A DNA stretch of 64,000 bases from Stutzerimonas stutzeri (GCF_024448955.1 NZ_JAMOIH010000005.1:247619-311618), one strand, 5' to 3'. Counted from the stretch's first letter, positions 25,434 through 34,661 are shown. The notes: a model not told the origin generated them from the letters alone. Translations and numbers: made by a program.

Positions 25434-26879
25434 ATGGCTGGCGTAACAGGTATTGGTTCCGGTATTGACATCGACAGTATCGTGTCCAGCATGGTCGCGG
25501 CTGAGCGTGCGCCTAAAGAGACGCAGCTCGCGAACCTCGAAAAGAAGACCACCACCCAAATTACTGCCGTTGGTGCATTGAAAAGCGCCATCAGCGACTT
25601 CCAGACGGCGCTTGGCGCACTGAACAAGCCTGAGCTGTTCCAGGCGCGTTCGGCTACATCCAGCAAGTCGGATCTGGTTGGCGTCACTGCCAGTACCACT
25701 GCCGGCGCTGGTAGCTATCAGGTCGAGGTAGAAAAGCTGGCAACCAGCAGCAAAGTAGCTCTTGCTGCGGTTAAGAACACCGCCGACGCGCCGGCGCGTT
25801 TTGCCAGCGGAACGCTGGAGATTTCCCTGGGTGTACCGGGTAATCCGCCTTCAAAAGAATCGTTTTCCGTTACGGTTGACGAGAGCAACAACACATTCAC
25901 GGGTATGCGTGACGCCATCAACGCGGCCGGCAAAGATATGGGCGTCAGTGCCACCATCGTGACGGACGAGCATGGCTCGCGGCTCGTGCTTAGCAGCAGC
26001 AAAAGCGGTGACGGGCGCGATATCACTGTGGCGGGAACTGGCGCAGCATCGGTACAGGATGGTGAAGTCAGTCTTTCGAAACTGGCTTTCGACGGTACCT
26101 CGAGTACCGGTGAAGGCGCACGCGCGCTGGCTTCGGCCCAGAGCGCCAGGCTGTCTATCGATGGTTTGCAGATCGTCAGTGAAACTAACAAGGTTGAGGG
26201 TGCCATTGATGGCGTTACGCTCGATCTCAAGGCCAAGACGGTTCAAAACGAGCCGCTAACGATCAACGTTGCGGAAGACAAGGCAGGCGTCAAAAAGCAG
26301 ATCCAGTCGTTCGTCGACAGCTACAACAAGCTGATTGGCGTAATCAATGCACAGACCAAGGTCACCTCGGTTGGCGATGACAAGGTCCCGTTGACTGGCG
26401 CGCTGGTAGGGGATGCGACGGCGCGCACGTTGTTGGGGACGATTCGCAACGAACTGGTGAACGTGCAAGGTGATGGCTCCCTTCGCGCCTTGGCGGACTT
26501 GGGTATCACAACACAGAAAGACGGCACGCTGAAAACTGATGATGCCAAGCTCGGCAAGGCCATGGACGGCAACTTTACCGAGCTGTCGGCGTTCTTTACT
26601 GGCGAAAAAGGTCTCGCTAGTCGCCTGGATGAGAAGCTCAAGCCCTACACGGAGACCGGCGGCATTCTCGAACAGCGCAACAAGGCGATGACCGAGACCA
26701 TCTCGAAGATCGATGATCAGAAGGAAGATTTGAACCGCCGCATCACCTCGCTGCAAGAGCGACTCTACAAGCAGTTCAACGCGATGGACTTGTTGGTGGG
26801 GCAGTTGTCGAATACGTCCAACAGCCTTCTCGCATCGCTGGAAAATCTGCCTTGGGCGGCGGGTAATTCCAAGAAATAA
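25434..26879 (+). CDS. fliD: flagellar filament cap protein FliD
   Basis: FliD forms the cap at the filament tip and helps flagellin fold there. It is 481 residues, with the conserved N terminus GIGSGIDIDSIVSSMVAAER and a C-terminal coiled coil ending in typical LQERLYKQFNAMDLLVGQL followed by a short tail. GAGGTAAGG lies just before the ATG at 25434. It is in the same direction as flaG, 57 bp apart, but is separated from fliS by a 440-bp repeat-containing spacer. Confidence 0.96.
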   Translation: MAGVTGIGSGIDIDSIVSSMVAAERAPKETQLANLEKKTTTQITAVGALKSAISDFQTALGALNKPELFQARSATSSKSDLVGVTASTTAGAGSYQVEVEKLATSSKVALAAVKNTADAPARFASGTLEISLGVPGNPPSKESFSVTVDESNNTFTGMRDAINAAGKDMGVSATIVTDEHGSRLVLSSSKSGDGRDITVAGTGAASVQDGEVSLSKLAFDGTSSTGEGARALASAQSARLSIDGLQIVSETNKVEGAIDGVTLDLKAKTVQNEPLTINVAEDKAGVKKQIQSFVDSYNKLIGVINAQTKVTSVGDDKVPLTGALVGDATARTLLGTIRNELVNVQGDGSLRALADLGITTQKDGTLKTDDAKLGKAMDGNFTELSAFFTGEKGLASRLDEKLKPYTETGGILEQRNKAMTETISKIDDQKEDLNRRITSLQERLYKQFNAMDLLVGQLSNTSNSLLASLENLPWAAGNSKK

Positions 26880-26902
26880 AGCTGCGCTGGTCAGTAAGTT
26901 TT

Positions 26903-27091
26903 GGTGGGCTGAAGCGGAGCGCCGCCCGGTGCCTACGGGTATGGTGAAGGGCTTATGTAGGGTGGGCTTCAGCCCACCGGTAGAGTGCCGCACGTACGCA
27001 TCGGCGCGATTTATGTAAGAGCCAGGCGGGGTTCTTTGGTTCGGCTTGCTAGTTGGCCAGCAGGTTCGGTGGGCTGAAGCCCACCCTACGA
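26903..27091. repeat. REP-like cluster between fliD and fliS
   Basis: The 440-bp spacer begins with three copies or part-copies of the GTGGGCTGAAGCCCACC family at about 26903-26937, 26957-26980 and 27068-27091, in alternating orientation. The remainder holds a small hairpin, a terminator and the fliS promoter. Confidence 0.8.
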
Positions 27092-27202
27092 GTTGTGCAC
27101 GGTTCAGCCCATTTGTGAGAGAGCCGAAACCGAGTGTGCCGAGAAACGATCCACTGGAAAACCAGTCCCGCCACGGTAGTGAGTTTTGCTATCGATCCTA
27201 AG

Positions 27203-27230
27203 CCGCCGCCAAGGCGGTTTTTTTCTTTTT
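27203..27230 (+). terminator. strong intrinsic terminator upstream of fliS
   Basis: CCGCC-GCCAA-GGCGG is followed by seven T, then CTTTTT. It lies 320 bp after the fliD stop and only about 24 bp before the fliS sigma-28 promoter, so it insulates the two units or ends an unannotated transcript. Confidence 0.8.
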
Positions 27231-27253
27231 CGATCAAATTTTCCCAACGGCTA

Positions 27254-27280
27254 TCAAGCTTGAGCGACCTCGACCGATAA
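27254..27280 (+). promoter_or_regulatory. sigma-28 promoter of fliS
   Basis: TCAA, a 15-bp spacer, then ACCGATAA matches the FliA consensus with one mismatch in the -10. It lies 40 bp before the fliS ATG. Confidence 0.8.
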
Positions 27281-27319
27281 GCTGTACATGCAAATTGATG
27301 TGGCAAGGGGCTCATCCAA

Positions 27320-27706
27320 ATGAATGCTATGGCAGCAATGAGGCAGTACCAGCAAGTCGGTGTTAAGGCCCAGGTGACCGAGGCCGATCCGCACCGTTTG
27401 ATTCAGATGTTGATGCAAGGTGGGCTGGATCGTATCGCTCAGGCCAAGGGTGCTATGGAACGTGAGGCATACGCTGAGAAAGGCACGCTGATTGGTAAGG
27501 CCGTCAACATAATCGGTGGGCTGCGCGACGTGCTGGACAAGAAGGCGGGCGGCGAGCTGGCGGAAAATCTGGATCGCCTGTACGAATTCATGACGATGCG
27601 GCTGTTCGAAGCCAGCCGGCATAACGATGTGAGTAAGCTCGATGAAGTGGCGAATCTGCTAGGTGAAATCAAGCAAGGTTGGGACGGCATCGCGCCTAAG
27701 GTTTGA
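27320..27706 (+). CDS. fliS: flagellin export chaperone FliS
   Basis: FliS binds the C terminus of flagellin and keeps it unfolded for export. The 128 residues form a small helical protein with the family's MRQYQQVGVKAQVTEADPHRLIQMLM start and a C-terminal helix containing LLGEIKQGWD. It has its own sigma-28 promoter and a bidirectional-type terminator behind it. The fliT-like gene that often follows fliS is absent: the next gene is ppnP on the other strand. Confidence 0.95.
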   Translation: MNAMAAMRQYQQVGVKAQVTEADPHRLIQMLMQGGLDRIAQAKGAMEREAYAEKGTLIGKAVNIIGGLRDVLDKKAGGELAENLDRLYEFMTMRLFEASRHNDVSKLDEVANLLGEIKQGWDGIAPKV

Positions 27707-27750
27707 TCAGGCCGCACCGCTATAGGCGGCTACTTGTCAACGCAACACTG

Positions 27751-27790
27751 ACGCACTGTCTGGCAACTGAGCCAGCCAGTGCGTTTCGCT
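27751..27790. terminator. terminator between convergent fliS and ppnP
   Basis: A long stem (CGCACTG.CTGGC / GCCAG.CAGTGCG) with a 6-nt loop is followed on the plus strand by TTTCGCTTT. Its position between two convergent stops suggests it serves both genes. Confidence 0.65.
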
Positions 27791-27791
27791 T

Positions 27792-28073
27792 TCAGCGGTA
27801 CTCGCAAAGATAAGCGGTATCCGACGCAACCTTCAGCTGGAACTTGCTGTTGGCTGGCACGGTGAATTGAGTGCCGGCGCCAAAGGTTTCGTAGCTGTCG
27901 CTACCCGGTAGTTTGACGTCCAGGCTGCCGGCGATCACGTGCATTACTTCCAACTGGTTGGTGCCAAATTCGTAATCGCCTGCGGCCATGACGCCGATAG
28001 TGGCGGGGCCTGCTGCCATGTCGAAGGCGATGGATTTGACGGTGCCGTCGAAGTACTCGTTGACCTTGAACAT
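27792..28073 (-). CDS. ppnP: pyrimidine/purine nucleoside phosphorylase PpnP
   Basis: A 93-residue single-domain cupin of the former DUF1255 family, which splits nucleosides with phosphate into base and ribose-1-phosphate. It starts [15 protein letters not shown], with the family motifs [21 protein letters not shown] and the C-terminal YLCEYR. It is full length for the family. An AGG precedes the ATG at 28073. It is convergent with fliS and probably monocistronic. Confidence 0.93.
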   Translation of the reverse strand: MFKVNEYFDGTVKSIAFDMAAGPATIGVMAAGDYEFGTNQLEVMHVIAGSLDVKLPGSDSYETFGAGTQFTVPANSKFQLKVASDTAYLCEYR

Positions 28074-28166
28074 TCGGATTACCTGAGGTGGGTGAAAAAG
28101 CTGGCAGTATGCCCAAGTGGTTCGAGGGCGTCATCTGTCTGAGTGGGTGGTATATGGGCGAAGGCC

Positions 28167-28255
28167 TGTGGCCTGTTTCGCCGCGAGGGCGCGCCTCCCA
28201 GGAAGCGGTGCGGGAGGGCTTTGCTCTCTGGCAGGCCCGACCTCGGGGCGATGCT
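28167..28255. repeat. degenerate REP-like sequence
   Basis: Arms of the GCCGCGAGGGCGCGCCTCC type also seen upstream of fliC occur at about 28167-28190, followed by a weaker opposite arm. The short open frames across it look like read-through of the repeat, not genes. Confidence 0.45.
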
Positions 28256-28313
28256 TTTGTATTGGCAGGCTGGTGCCTGGGGTTCTCGTGAGGGTGGGCA
28301 CTGCTGTGAGTGC

Positions 28314-28653
28314 CTAGCTTCGAAATATGAAATAGATCGCAGCTAACAGGCAGATCCCGGCCCAGAGTTAGTCGAGCTTCAGCGCTGCTGCATATAGAGC
28401 ACGCTGAAGGATACGAAGATCGCGAGGGTGATGACCTCTTGCATGATCTTTAGTTGGCCGACGGACAGCTCGGTGTAGGCGATTCGGTTGGCGGGCACCG
28501 TCATCGGATACTCGAACAAGGCGATGCCCCAACTGATCAGTGCAGCGATCTGCCAGGGTTTGCCGTTGAGTGTTTGAGATGGCCCTACTAGGCGAAGGTC
28601 ATGAACAGTTTGGAGATGCAGAGCAGGGCGGCAGTCTGAAGCCAGATGGGCAC
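28314..28653 (-). pseudogene. decayed DMT-family (DUF486) membrane protein gene
   Basis: Conceptual translation of the minus strand recovers a DUF486-like small transporter in pieces: a start (GTG at 28653 with GGAGA upstream) giving IWLQTAALL and FMTFA, then two adjacent TAG stops; a shifted frame giving NGKPWQIAALISWGIALFEY and GQLKIMQEVITLAIFV; a TGA; and in a third frame LWAGICLLAAIYFIFR behind a TAA. The total span of 340 bp fits the roughly 115-residue family. At least three nonsense changes and two frameshifts make it a real, old pseudogene and not a sequencing artefact. Confidence 0.82.
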
Positions 28654-28944
28654 TGGAAGTCTCCGGGTTGGTGCCTGGTGCCGTTTACCCTCCGATCCCG
28701 ATGAAGCCGCTCTCGCAGCCTACAGACAGGCTTCTGTAATTCGCTGCATCGGAGCGACCGGGTTGCTCAGTTGAGCAGCGTGGGGATCAGGGCGCGATAT
28801 GTTACGTCAAGCGCGGCAGGGCTGGGGGTCGTTGGGACGGTTCTGACGAACGAGCCGGCTATATCAAACCGCCTGGCTATACTTTTTTTCACATGCGCGC
28901 ACTTTCCGCACGCCCTACCTATTCCGCAGAGACCCGCCGGCCCT

Positions 28945-30585
28945 ATGGAAACGCTTTATCTAATCTTTTTGCTGTTGCTTGCGGTGGGTGCAAGCCGGAT
29001 TCTCGCCAATGTCATACCGGTGCCGCTGCCGATCCTGCAGATCCTGATGGGCAGCATGCTGGCGCTTCCGCCGTTCGGAATGGGCGTTGAGCTGCGGCCG
29101 GAGATCTTCATGTTGCTGTTCATTCCGCCGCTGCTGTTCTACGACGGTTGGAAGATTCCCAAGCGCGAGTTCACCGAGCATGGCGCGGAGATGACCGCCA
29201 TGGCGCTGGTGCTTGTGCTGGTCATCCTGGTGGTGGTTGGTTACTTCATCCATTGGTTGTTGCCGACGATTCCGTTGGCGGCGAGCTTCGCACTGGCGGC
29301 CATTCTCTCGCCAACCGATGCATTGGCCGTGATCGCCATCGCCCAGGGCCGGCTCCCGCGCCATATGGCGCACCAGCTGGAAGGCGAGGCGATGATGAAC
29401 GATGCCACTGGCCTGGTCTCGTTCAAGTTCGCACTGGCCGCCGCCATTACCGGCACCTTTTCGCTGACGACGGTCACCGGCGAGTTTTTTGTCATCGCGC
29501 TGGGTGGCCTGCTCATTGGCGCCGGCCTGAGCTGGGCGGTGGGCAAGGCCAAGCAATGGATGACCGCACGGGACCTGTTCGATCCCTCGGCCTATGTGCT
29601 GATGATTCTGCTGCTCCCCTTTGCCGCGTTCTTCCTGGCTGAGCATGCGGGCATGTCCGGCATCCTCTCGGCCGTGGCGGCGGGCATGGTGCAGAGCCGC
29701 ATCGACATGCTGCCGGTGAAGACCAGCACGCGCATCCTCAACCGCAGCATCTGGGAGATGCTCGATTTTAGCTTCAACGGTCTGGTGTTCCTGCTGCTGG
29801 GGCTGCAATTCCCGCGGATCGTGGAGCGGGTTTGGGAAGCGGCTGGGCAGCAGAGCTACAGCATGCCGATGTTGATCTTCAGCGCATTGGCGATCATGGC
29901 GCTGCTGCTGGTGATCCGCTTCGGTTTCGTTTACGCCTATCACTGGAGCGAGGCGCGGGTGCTTCGGGCGCTCGGAAAGACGGTCCAGCCCAAACCCCTC
30001 CGGCTGTTTTCCGCACTCAGCGCCGTGGCGGGCGTGCGTGGGGCAATCACCCTGGCCGGCGTCCTGTCGATTCCACTAATGATTGGCGACACGCCATTTC
30101 CGGGGCGCGATCTGATGATTTTTCTGGCGGCCGCCGTGATCATCTTGTCGTTGCTGGTCGGTGCGCTGGGCATTCCCTATTTCCTCAAGCAACTGCCTAA
30201 CAACGATGTTGAACAACACAGAGAGGAGCTCAAGAAAGCCCGTCGGATCGCCGCCCAGGCTGCGGTCACCTGGCTGGAAAACTGGAAACAGGCCAACCCC
30301 GTGGAGGATCCCGACGAGGCGCTGCTGCGCAGCGAGGTCACGGCTCGGATTACCGAGTCTTATCGGCACGACATCGAAGCCTTGATGGATCATCAGGATC
30401 GGGCGAACCAGGCGCGCCAGACGCAGGTGCTGGAGCGTGACATTCGCGTGCAGGCCATCGCTGTGCAGCGCAAGGAACTGTACCGGATGAGAAAACGCCA
30501 CCTGATCGACGAGCAGATGCTGCAGATCCTGCTGCGTGAACTCGATTACGAGGAAGCGGCGCTTGGGGCGGGCGACACGGTTTAG
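28945..30585 (+). CDS. NhaP-type Na+(K+)/H+ antiporter (CPA1 family)
   Basis: A 546-residue inner-membrane cation/proton antiporter. About twelve hydrophobic segments fill residues 1-410. Ion-binding motifs typical of CPA1 are visible: AAILSPTDALAV and GEAMMNDATGLVSF. The C-terminal 130 residues are soluble and helical (KKARRIAAQAAVTWLENW), as in NhaP/Nhe homologues. I start at METLYLIFLLLL (ATG at 28945). The frame is open 58 codons upstream without family similarity. It is probably monocistronic and may serve salt or pH tolerance. Confidence 0.9.
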   Translation: METLYLIFLLLLAVGASRILANVIPVPLPILQILMGSMLALPPFGMGVELRPEIFMLLFIPPLLFYDGWKIPKREFTEHGAEMTAMALVLVLVILVVVGYFIHWLLPTIPLAASFALAAILSPTDALAVIAIAQGRLPRHMAHQLEGEAMMNDATGLVSFKFALAAAITGTFSLTTVTGEFFVIALGGLLIGAGLSWAVGKAKQWMTARDLFDPSAYVLMILLLPFAAFFLAEHAGMSGILSAVAAGMVQSRIDMLPVKTSTRILNRSIWEMLDFSFNGLVFLLLGLQFPRIVERVWEAAGQQSYSMPMLIFSALAIMALLLVIRFGFVYAYHWSEARVLRALGKTVQPKPLRLFSALSAVAGVRGAITLAGVLSIPLMIGDTPFPGRDLMIFLAAAVIILSLLVGALGIPYFLKQLPNNDVEQHREELKKARRIAAQAAVTWLENWKQANPVEDPDEALLRSEVTARITESYRHDIEALMDHQDRANQARQTQVLERDIRVQAIAVQRKELYRMRKRHLIDEQMLQILLRELDYEEAALGAGDTV

Positions 30586-30652
30586 GCGCTGTCTCGTCTC
30601 GCGACGGGCCCGCTCTTCGGGTGCCAGAAGGCGCAGGCAAAGTTGAGGGTCG

Positions 30653-30700
30653 ACCTTGTTCGGCCTTCGCAGATCTGCGGCCAAATGAATTCAGCCCTAC
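30653..30700. repeat. REP-like inverted pair
   Basis: GACCTTGTTCGGCC ... GGCCAAATGAATTCAGCCCTAC is a diverged copy of the GTAGGGCCGAA-type palindrome pair seen at 1741, 44.9 and 51.3 kb. It is in the 273-bp spacer after the antiporter gene. No gene is seen in this spacer. Confidence 0.6.
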
Positions 30701-30858
30701 AGAGTCCCTGGGCATGCTGACTTTCCGTTCGCATCCGCACCGGAGCCTGCTTGTGCGCGAGGCAAGGCCGCGCCCGATCCCGACGGGCGTTGTGGAGCGC
30801 CAACCGGCCTGGGATATTTGGCGCAGCAACGCGGATTGCCATGAAATAGCAACAGACT

Positions 30859-31275
30859 CTAGCGGCCGGCCTGATCCTGTTGTGGCTCAGGTTCGAGCAC
30901 CGCGATGGTATTGCTGCTGCGCTTGAACGACACCAGCTCGGCTAGCCAGGCCTGTAATACAGGCGAATTGCCTTTCTGGTTGCGTAGTGCGATGGAGAGA
31001 ATCTCGCGGGCGATGGTCACCATCGCGCTTTTGCTTCCGAGAAAATGCCAGTTGAACCAGCCGTCACCGTAGGTCAACGGCATCTTCTGCCCGGGCGCGA
31101 GGGGGATGTACACCTTCACGGACAGATCGAACAGCACCTCCGGTTTGGAGATGATCAGCAGCTTTACGTCCGCCACCTTGCTCAACCAGTAGCGATGATC
31201 GAAACGACCTCCAGTCAGCTCTGCGGATTGGCTCAGGGCTTCGTTGATCAGCGCTCTGTTATCGATGAGTTGCAC
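30859..31275 (-). CDS. hypothetical protein, 138 residues
   Basis: I do not recognise a family. The predicted product is soluble, with no signal peptide or membrane helix, starting (from a GTG at 31275) MQLIDNRALINEALSQSAEL and containing aromatic-rich segments (FDHRYWLSKVADV, YGDGWFNWHFLGS) and an extended Gln/Pro tail. Codon use looks like that of its neighbours, which supports a real gene. The start codon is uncertain: only GGAAT lies upstream. The 306 bp between this gene and the next hold no gene I can support, only a GTCCCCG ... CGGGGAC hairpin at about 31315-31338. Confidence 0.6.
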   Translation of the reverse strand: MQLIDNRALINEALSQSAELTGGRFDHRYWLSKVADVKLLIISKPEVLFDLSVKVYIPLAPGQKMPLTYGDGWFNWHFLGSKSAMVTIAREILSIALRNQKGNSPVLQAWLAELVSFKRSSNTIAVLEPEPQQDQAGR

Positions 31276-31581
31276 GGTGAGGATTCCGTTTCAGGGTGGC
31301 CACGCCGCTCTCGAGTCCCCGCTGCATAGGACGGGGACGAGACCGGCTGTGTAGGGCGCCTCGGAAGACTGGCGGATCGAACCGCGCCCGCTTCGCTTGG
31401 CATGTCGGTTTATCGGTCCATCAGTACTTTTGTTTAGCGCCGGGCGTCGAAATATCTGTCTGGCACCGGTTGTGTCTCGATAATCACCAGAGCGGTCTCG
31501 CTAGACCGGCTGAATGGCTGGCCACTTTTAGCGCATGGCCTGATCTGTGCTTAATCACCGAATGCATTGAGGAAGCGATCC

Positions 31582-31926
31582 ATGATCGAGCGACTTTTTG
31601 TATACGGCTCCCTCGCACCTGGGCGGCCGAACGAGCACATCCTGGCGGCGATTCCCGGTACCTGGGGGCCCGCAAGCGTGTCGGGCAGGTTGCGTGAAGA
31701 AGGTTGGGGCGCGGCGCTGGGGTTTCCCGGTCTCGATCTGGATGAACGCGGCGAGACGGTCAAAGGCTTCGTGCTCAGTTCAGAGGCGTTTGCGGCGCAT
31801 TGGGCAAGGCTCGATGAGTTCGAAGGCGACGCCTACAGACGCATCCTGGCGGACGTCAGACTCGGCAACGGTCAGACTGTAAAAGCGTATATCTATGCGC
31901 TCGGAGCAGGTTCAGCTAAGGGCTAA
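31582..31926 (+). CDS. gamma-glutamylcyclotransferase-like (AIG2 family) protein
   Basis: A 114-residue protein of the AIG2/GGCT fold, whose members release 5-oxoproline from gamma-glutamyl compounds. The substrate loop FVYGSLAPGRPN near the N terminus and the likely catalytic Glu in LDEFEGDAYRR, followed by YIYAL, are family hallmarks. The ATG at 31582 has AGGAAG upstream and is preferred to the more upstream start. No operon partner is evident. The exact substrate is unknown. Confidence 0.85.
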   Translation: MIERLFVYGSLAPGRPNEHILAAIPGTWGPASVSGRLREEGWGAALGFPGLDLDERGETVKGFVLSSEAFAAHWARLDEFEGDAYRRILADVRLGNGQTVKAYIYALGAGSAKG

Positions 31927-31987
31927 TTAAACGCTGCGAATTGCTTGCCGCATCTCCGCAGCGCGTCGTTTCAGATGCCCGCCAAGC

Positions 31988-32413
31988 TCACTTGGCGAAC
32001 AACTGGCTCATGTCTTTGAATGCCTTGAATTCCAGCGCATTGCCGCAGGGATCGAAGAGGAACATCGTGGCCTGCTCGCCAACCTGTCCCTTGAAGCGCA
32101 CATAAGGCTCGATGACGAATTGGGTCCCCAGCGAGCGCAGACGCTCGGCCAGCGCTTCCCACTCCCGCCAGCTCAGCACGATGCCGAAGTGCGGTACCGG
32201 CACGTCATGACCGTCCACCGCGTTGGTGTGCGCTGCGTCCTGAGACTGGGTTTTCGGATGTTCATGGATCACCAGCTGATGTCCGTAGAAATCGAAGTCG
32301 ACCCAGTGCTCGGATGAACGCCCTTCGGCAAGGCCGAACACTTCCCCGTAGAAATGGCGGGCCGCCGGCAAGTCGTAAACGGGAATCGCAAGGTGAAACG
32401 GGGAAAGGCTCAT
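31988..32413 (-). CDS. VOC family (glyoxalase/dioxygenase-fold) protein
   Basis: A 141-residue vicinal-oxygen-chelate protein with two beta-alpha-beta-beta-beta modules. Metal-ligand-like residues are visible: the His in [12 protein letters not shown] and LVIHEHPK, and the Glu in ALEFKAF. It resembles uncharacterised glyoxalase-like proteins rather than GloA. The ATG at 32413 has GGAAG upstream and begins the domain. Twelve further open codons upstream are not needed. It diverges from the LysR gene with 112 bp between starts, so it may be that regulator's target. Confidence 0.85.
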   Translation of the reverse strand: MSLSPFHLAIPVYDLPAARHFYGEVFGLAEGRSSEHWVDFDFYGHQLVIHEHPKTQSQDAAHTNAVDGHDVPVPHFGIVLSWREWEALAERLRSLGTQFVIEPYVRFKGQVGEQATMFLFDPCGNALEFKAFKDMSQLFAK

Positions 32414-32525
32414 CGGGGCTTCCTTCTTATGGTGAAACGGAAGCGGCATTCTTGCCGATTTTTTCCGCCTTTCGACAACGGATATGTTTTGATTCGAGCC
32501 TTAAGAAAATCGATGGATCGTGCCG

Positions 32526-33410
32526 ATGATTCGTGAACTGAAAACCTTCCTGGCTATCGTCCGGTGCGGCAGTTTCGCTGCTGCGGGCAACCAGATCGGC
32601 CTGACCCAGTCGGCCGTGAGCGCTCAGATCAGGAATCTCGAAGATGCGTTAGGTATGCGTTTATTCGATCGAACAGGGCGTTCAGCTCATCTCAACGCAG
32701 CCGGCCTGCGTGCGGTGCCGCTAGCCGAACAGATTCTTGAAACCTTTGCGCTGATGGGGCAGCCGGAGTCGCTTGGTGAATACCGAGGCGAACTGCGCAT
32801 CGGTGCCATCGCCACCGTGCAGACCGGATTGCTGCCCCCGGTGCTGCTGCGTTTGCTGCGCGAAGCACCGGGCGTCGCGCCCAAGCTCGTTCCAGGCGTT
32901 TCGCTGAATCTCCTGTCGCAGGTCGACGCCGGAGATATCGATCTGGCGGTGATGATCCGGCCGCCATTTGCGCTACCCAAGGAATTGCACGCTGAGCTAA
33001 TCCAGAAGGAGCCCTTCGTGCTGATCGCGCCGTTGAACATCGAAGGCGATGACCCGTTCAAGCTGCTCGTCGAGTACCCCTTCGTGCGCTACGACCGTAG
33101 CTCCTTCGGCGGCCGCCAGGTAAGTCGGTTCCTGCGCAAACACAATCTGGACGTGCGTCCGGGTCTTGAGCTGGACGAGCTGGACGCTATCGTGAAAATG
33201 GTCGAAAGCGGCTTGGGCGTGGCGCTGGTACCGACGGCGGGGCTATGGCTCGAACGCGCGCCCACGGTCCGCATCATTTCCCTCGGTAGCGCTACTTTTT
33301 ATCGCGAGTTAGTGCTCGTCAGCCGCCACAGCGCGCAGCGATTACCCCTGCATCAGCTGTTTCGGCGCAGCCTGTGGGAGGAGCTGAGCGGAGGTGAGCC
33401 CGGAAATTGA
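32526..33410 (+). CDS. LysR-family transcriptional regulator
   Basis: A 294-residue regulator with an N-terminal winged helix-turn-helix (residues 1-60, SFAAAGNQIGLTQSAVSAQIRNLEDALG) and a two-lobed substrate-binding domain from about residue 88. ATG at 32526 is taken; a GTG two codons earlier is open. It diverges from the VOC gene, the classical arrangement for LysR control of a neighbour. The inducer cannot be told from sequence. Confidence 0.92.
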   Translation: MIRELKTFLAIVRCGSFAAAGNQIGLTQSAVSAQIRNLEDALGMRLFDRTGRSAHLNAAGLRAVPLAEQILETFALMGQPESLGEYRGELRIGAIATVQTGLLPPVLLRLLREAPGVAPKLVPGVSLNLLSQVDAGDIDLAVMIRPPFALPKELHAELIQKEPFVLIAPLNIEGDDPFKLLVEYPFVRYDRSSFGGRQVSRFLRKHNLDVRPGLELDELDAIVKMVESGLGVALVPTAGLWLERAPTVRIISLGSATFYRELVLVSRHSAQRLPLHQLFRRSLWEELSGGEPGN

Positions 33411-33499
33411 CAAGCAGCGAAAGCGCTTCACCTGAACGGCGAAACAGGCGCTGGCCACATGGGCGTGAGCGCCACCGCTGGTCAGCAGAGCCACAACGT

Positions 33500-34504
33500 T
33501 CAGCGCGGCGCAGGTCCCGTGCTGCCGCGCACGATCAGGCTGTACGGCAACACCAAGTGAGGAATATCGAGCGGTTGTTGCTCGAATTGCGCCACCAGCA
33601 TCTCGACTGCGTGTCTCCCGAACGCCTCGGCGGGCTGGGCGATGGTCGTCAGCGGTGGATCGCTAAAAGCGGCGAAGGGAATGTCATCGAAACCGGCGAT
33701 CGACACGTCCTGCGGAACGCGCAGCCCAGATTGGCGGATGCGCTGCATCGCACCGATCGCCATCTCATCGTTTTCGCAGAAGATCGCGGTCGGTTGATTC
33801 GGATTATCGAGCAGTTGGCCGGCAGCGTCATATCCGGCCTGCAAGGTGAAATTGCCGCGGCGCAGCAGTTCCGGATCGAGCGCGATGCCTGCGTCATTCA
33901 ACGCATCCTCGTATCCGGCGATACGCTCTCGGGTCAGCGGGCTGGCTTGCGGGCCCTTGATCAGGCCGATGCGGCGATGGCCCAGCGCGAGCAAGTGTTC
34001 GGTCATTGCGCGGGCCGCAGCGCGATTATCCAGGCGCACGGTCGGGCAGGGCGGGACGTCGAGCACTTCGCACGCGTTGACCATCGGTGGTAGCGCATTG
34101 CCGTGGAGGCAGGTTTCAGCGAAAGGATTGAATGCGCGCAGTTGGATCACACCGTCTGCCTGATGGGCATGGACCAGCTCGGCGTAGGCGATCTCGACGT
34201 CTTCACGGCCCAAGGTATTGCACAGCAGCACGCGGTAATCGAAGGCCTGCGCGGCTTCCTGAATACCGCTGATGACCCGCGCAAAGAACACGTTGGCGAT
34301 GGCCGGAACCAGCACGACGAGATTGCGCGTTTTGCGCGAGCGGAACTGCACAGCCATCAGGTTTGGGCGATAACCGGCCTGTTCGACCGCTGCGTGCACC
34401 CGGTCACGGGTCTGCGGTGAAACCCGTTCCGGCGACTTCAACGTGCGCGAAACGGTGGCGACGGAAACGCCAGCCAACTCAGCCACCTTGCGAATATTCG
34501 GCAT
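33500..34504 (-). CDS. LacI-family repressor of the adjacent sugar operon
   Basis: A 334-residue repressor. The N-terminal helix-turn-helix and hinge (residues 1-60: IRKVAELAGVSVATVSRTL, YRPNLMAVQFRS) are typical, followed by a periplasmic-binding-protein-like sugar domain (MTEHLLALGHRRIGLIKGP; PTAIFCENDEMAIGAM). It diverges from the oxidoreductase-isomerase-permease operon, and the palindrome TGTAACCGGTTACA lies between them. The effector is probably the sugar or keto-sugar of that operon (inference). Confidence 0.93.
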   Translation of the reverse strand: MPNIRKVAELAGVSVATVSRTLKSPERVSPQTRDRVHAAVEQAGYRPNLMAVQFRSRKTRNLVVLVPAIANVFFARVISGIQEAAQAFDYRVLLCNTLGREDVEIAYAELVHAHQADGVIQLRAFNPFAETCLHGNALPPMVNACEVLDVPPCPTVRLDNRAAARAMTEHLLALGHRRIGLIKGPQASPLTRERIAGYEDALNDAGIALDPELLRRGNFTLQAGYDAAGQLLDNPNQPTAIFCENDEMAIGAMQRIRQSGLRVPQDVSIAGFDDIPFAAFSDPPLTTIAQPAEAFGRHAVEMLVAQFEQQPLDIPHLVLPYSLIVRGSTGPAPR

Positions 34505-34573
34505 AACTCCTCGATGATCATCGGCCGTGCTCGATCGGCCAGCGGGCGACTAGCGTAACGCAGCGCTTCCAAC

Positions 34574-34624
34574 TTGACAGCAAGGCTTTCGGTGCTACCT
34601 TCTGAGCAAATGTAACCGGTTACA
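34574..34624 (+). promoter_or_regulatory. sigma-70 promoter with overlapping LacI-type operator
   Basis: TTGACA (34574-34579), a 16-bp spacer and TACCTT (34596-34601) form a promoter. The perfect 14-bp palindrome TGTAACCGGTTACA (34611-34624) follows at the expected transcription start. A centred CG palindrome of this length is typical of LacI/GalR operators, so binding would block initiation. Confidence 0.82.
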
Positions 34625-34661
34625 TTGGTTGTGATCAAAACTTTAAGTTGGGAGTAAGGGC

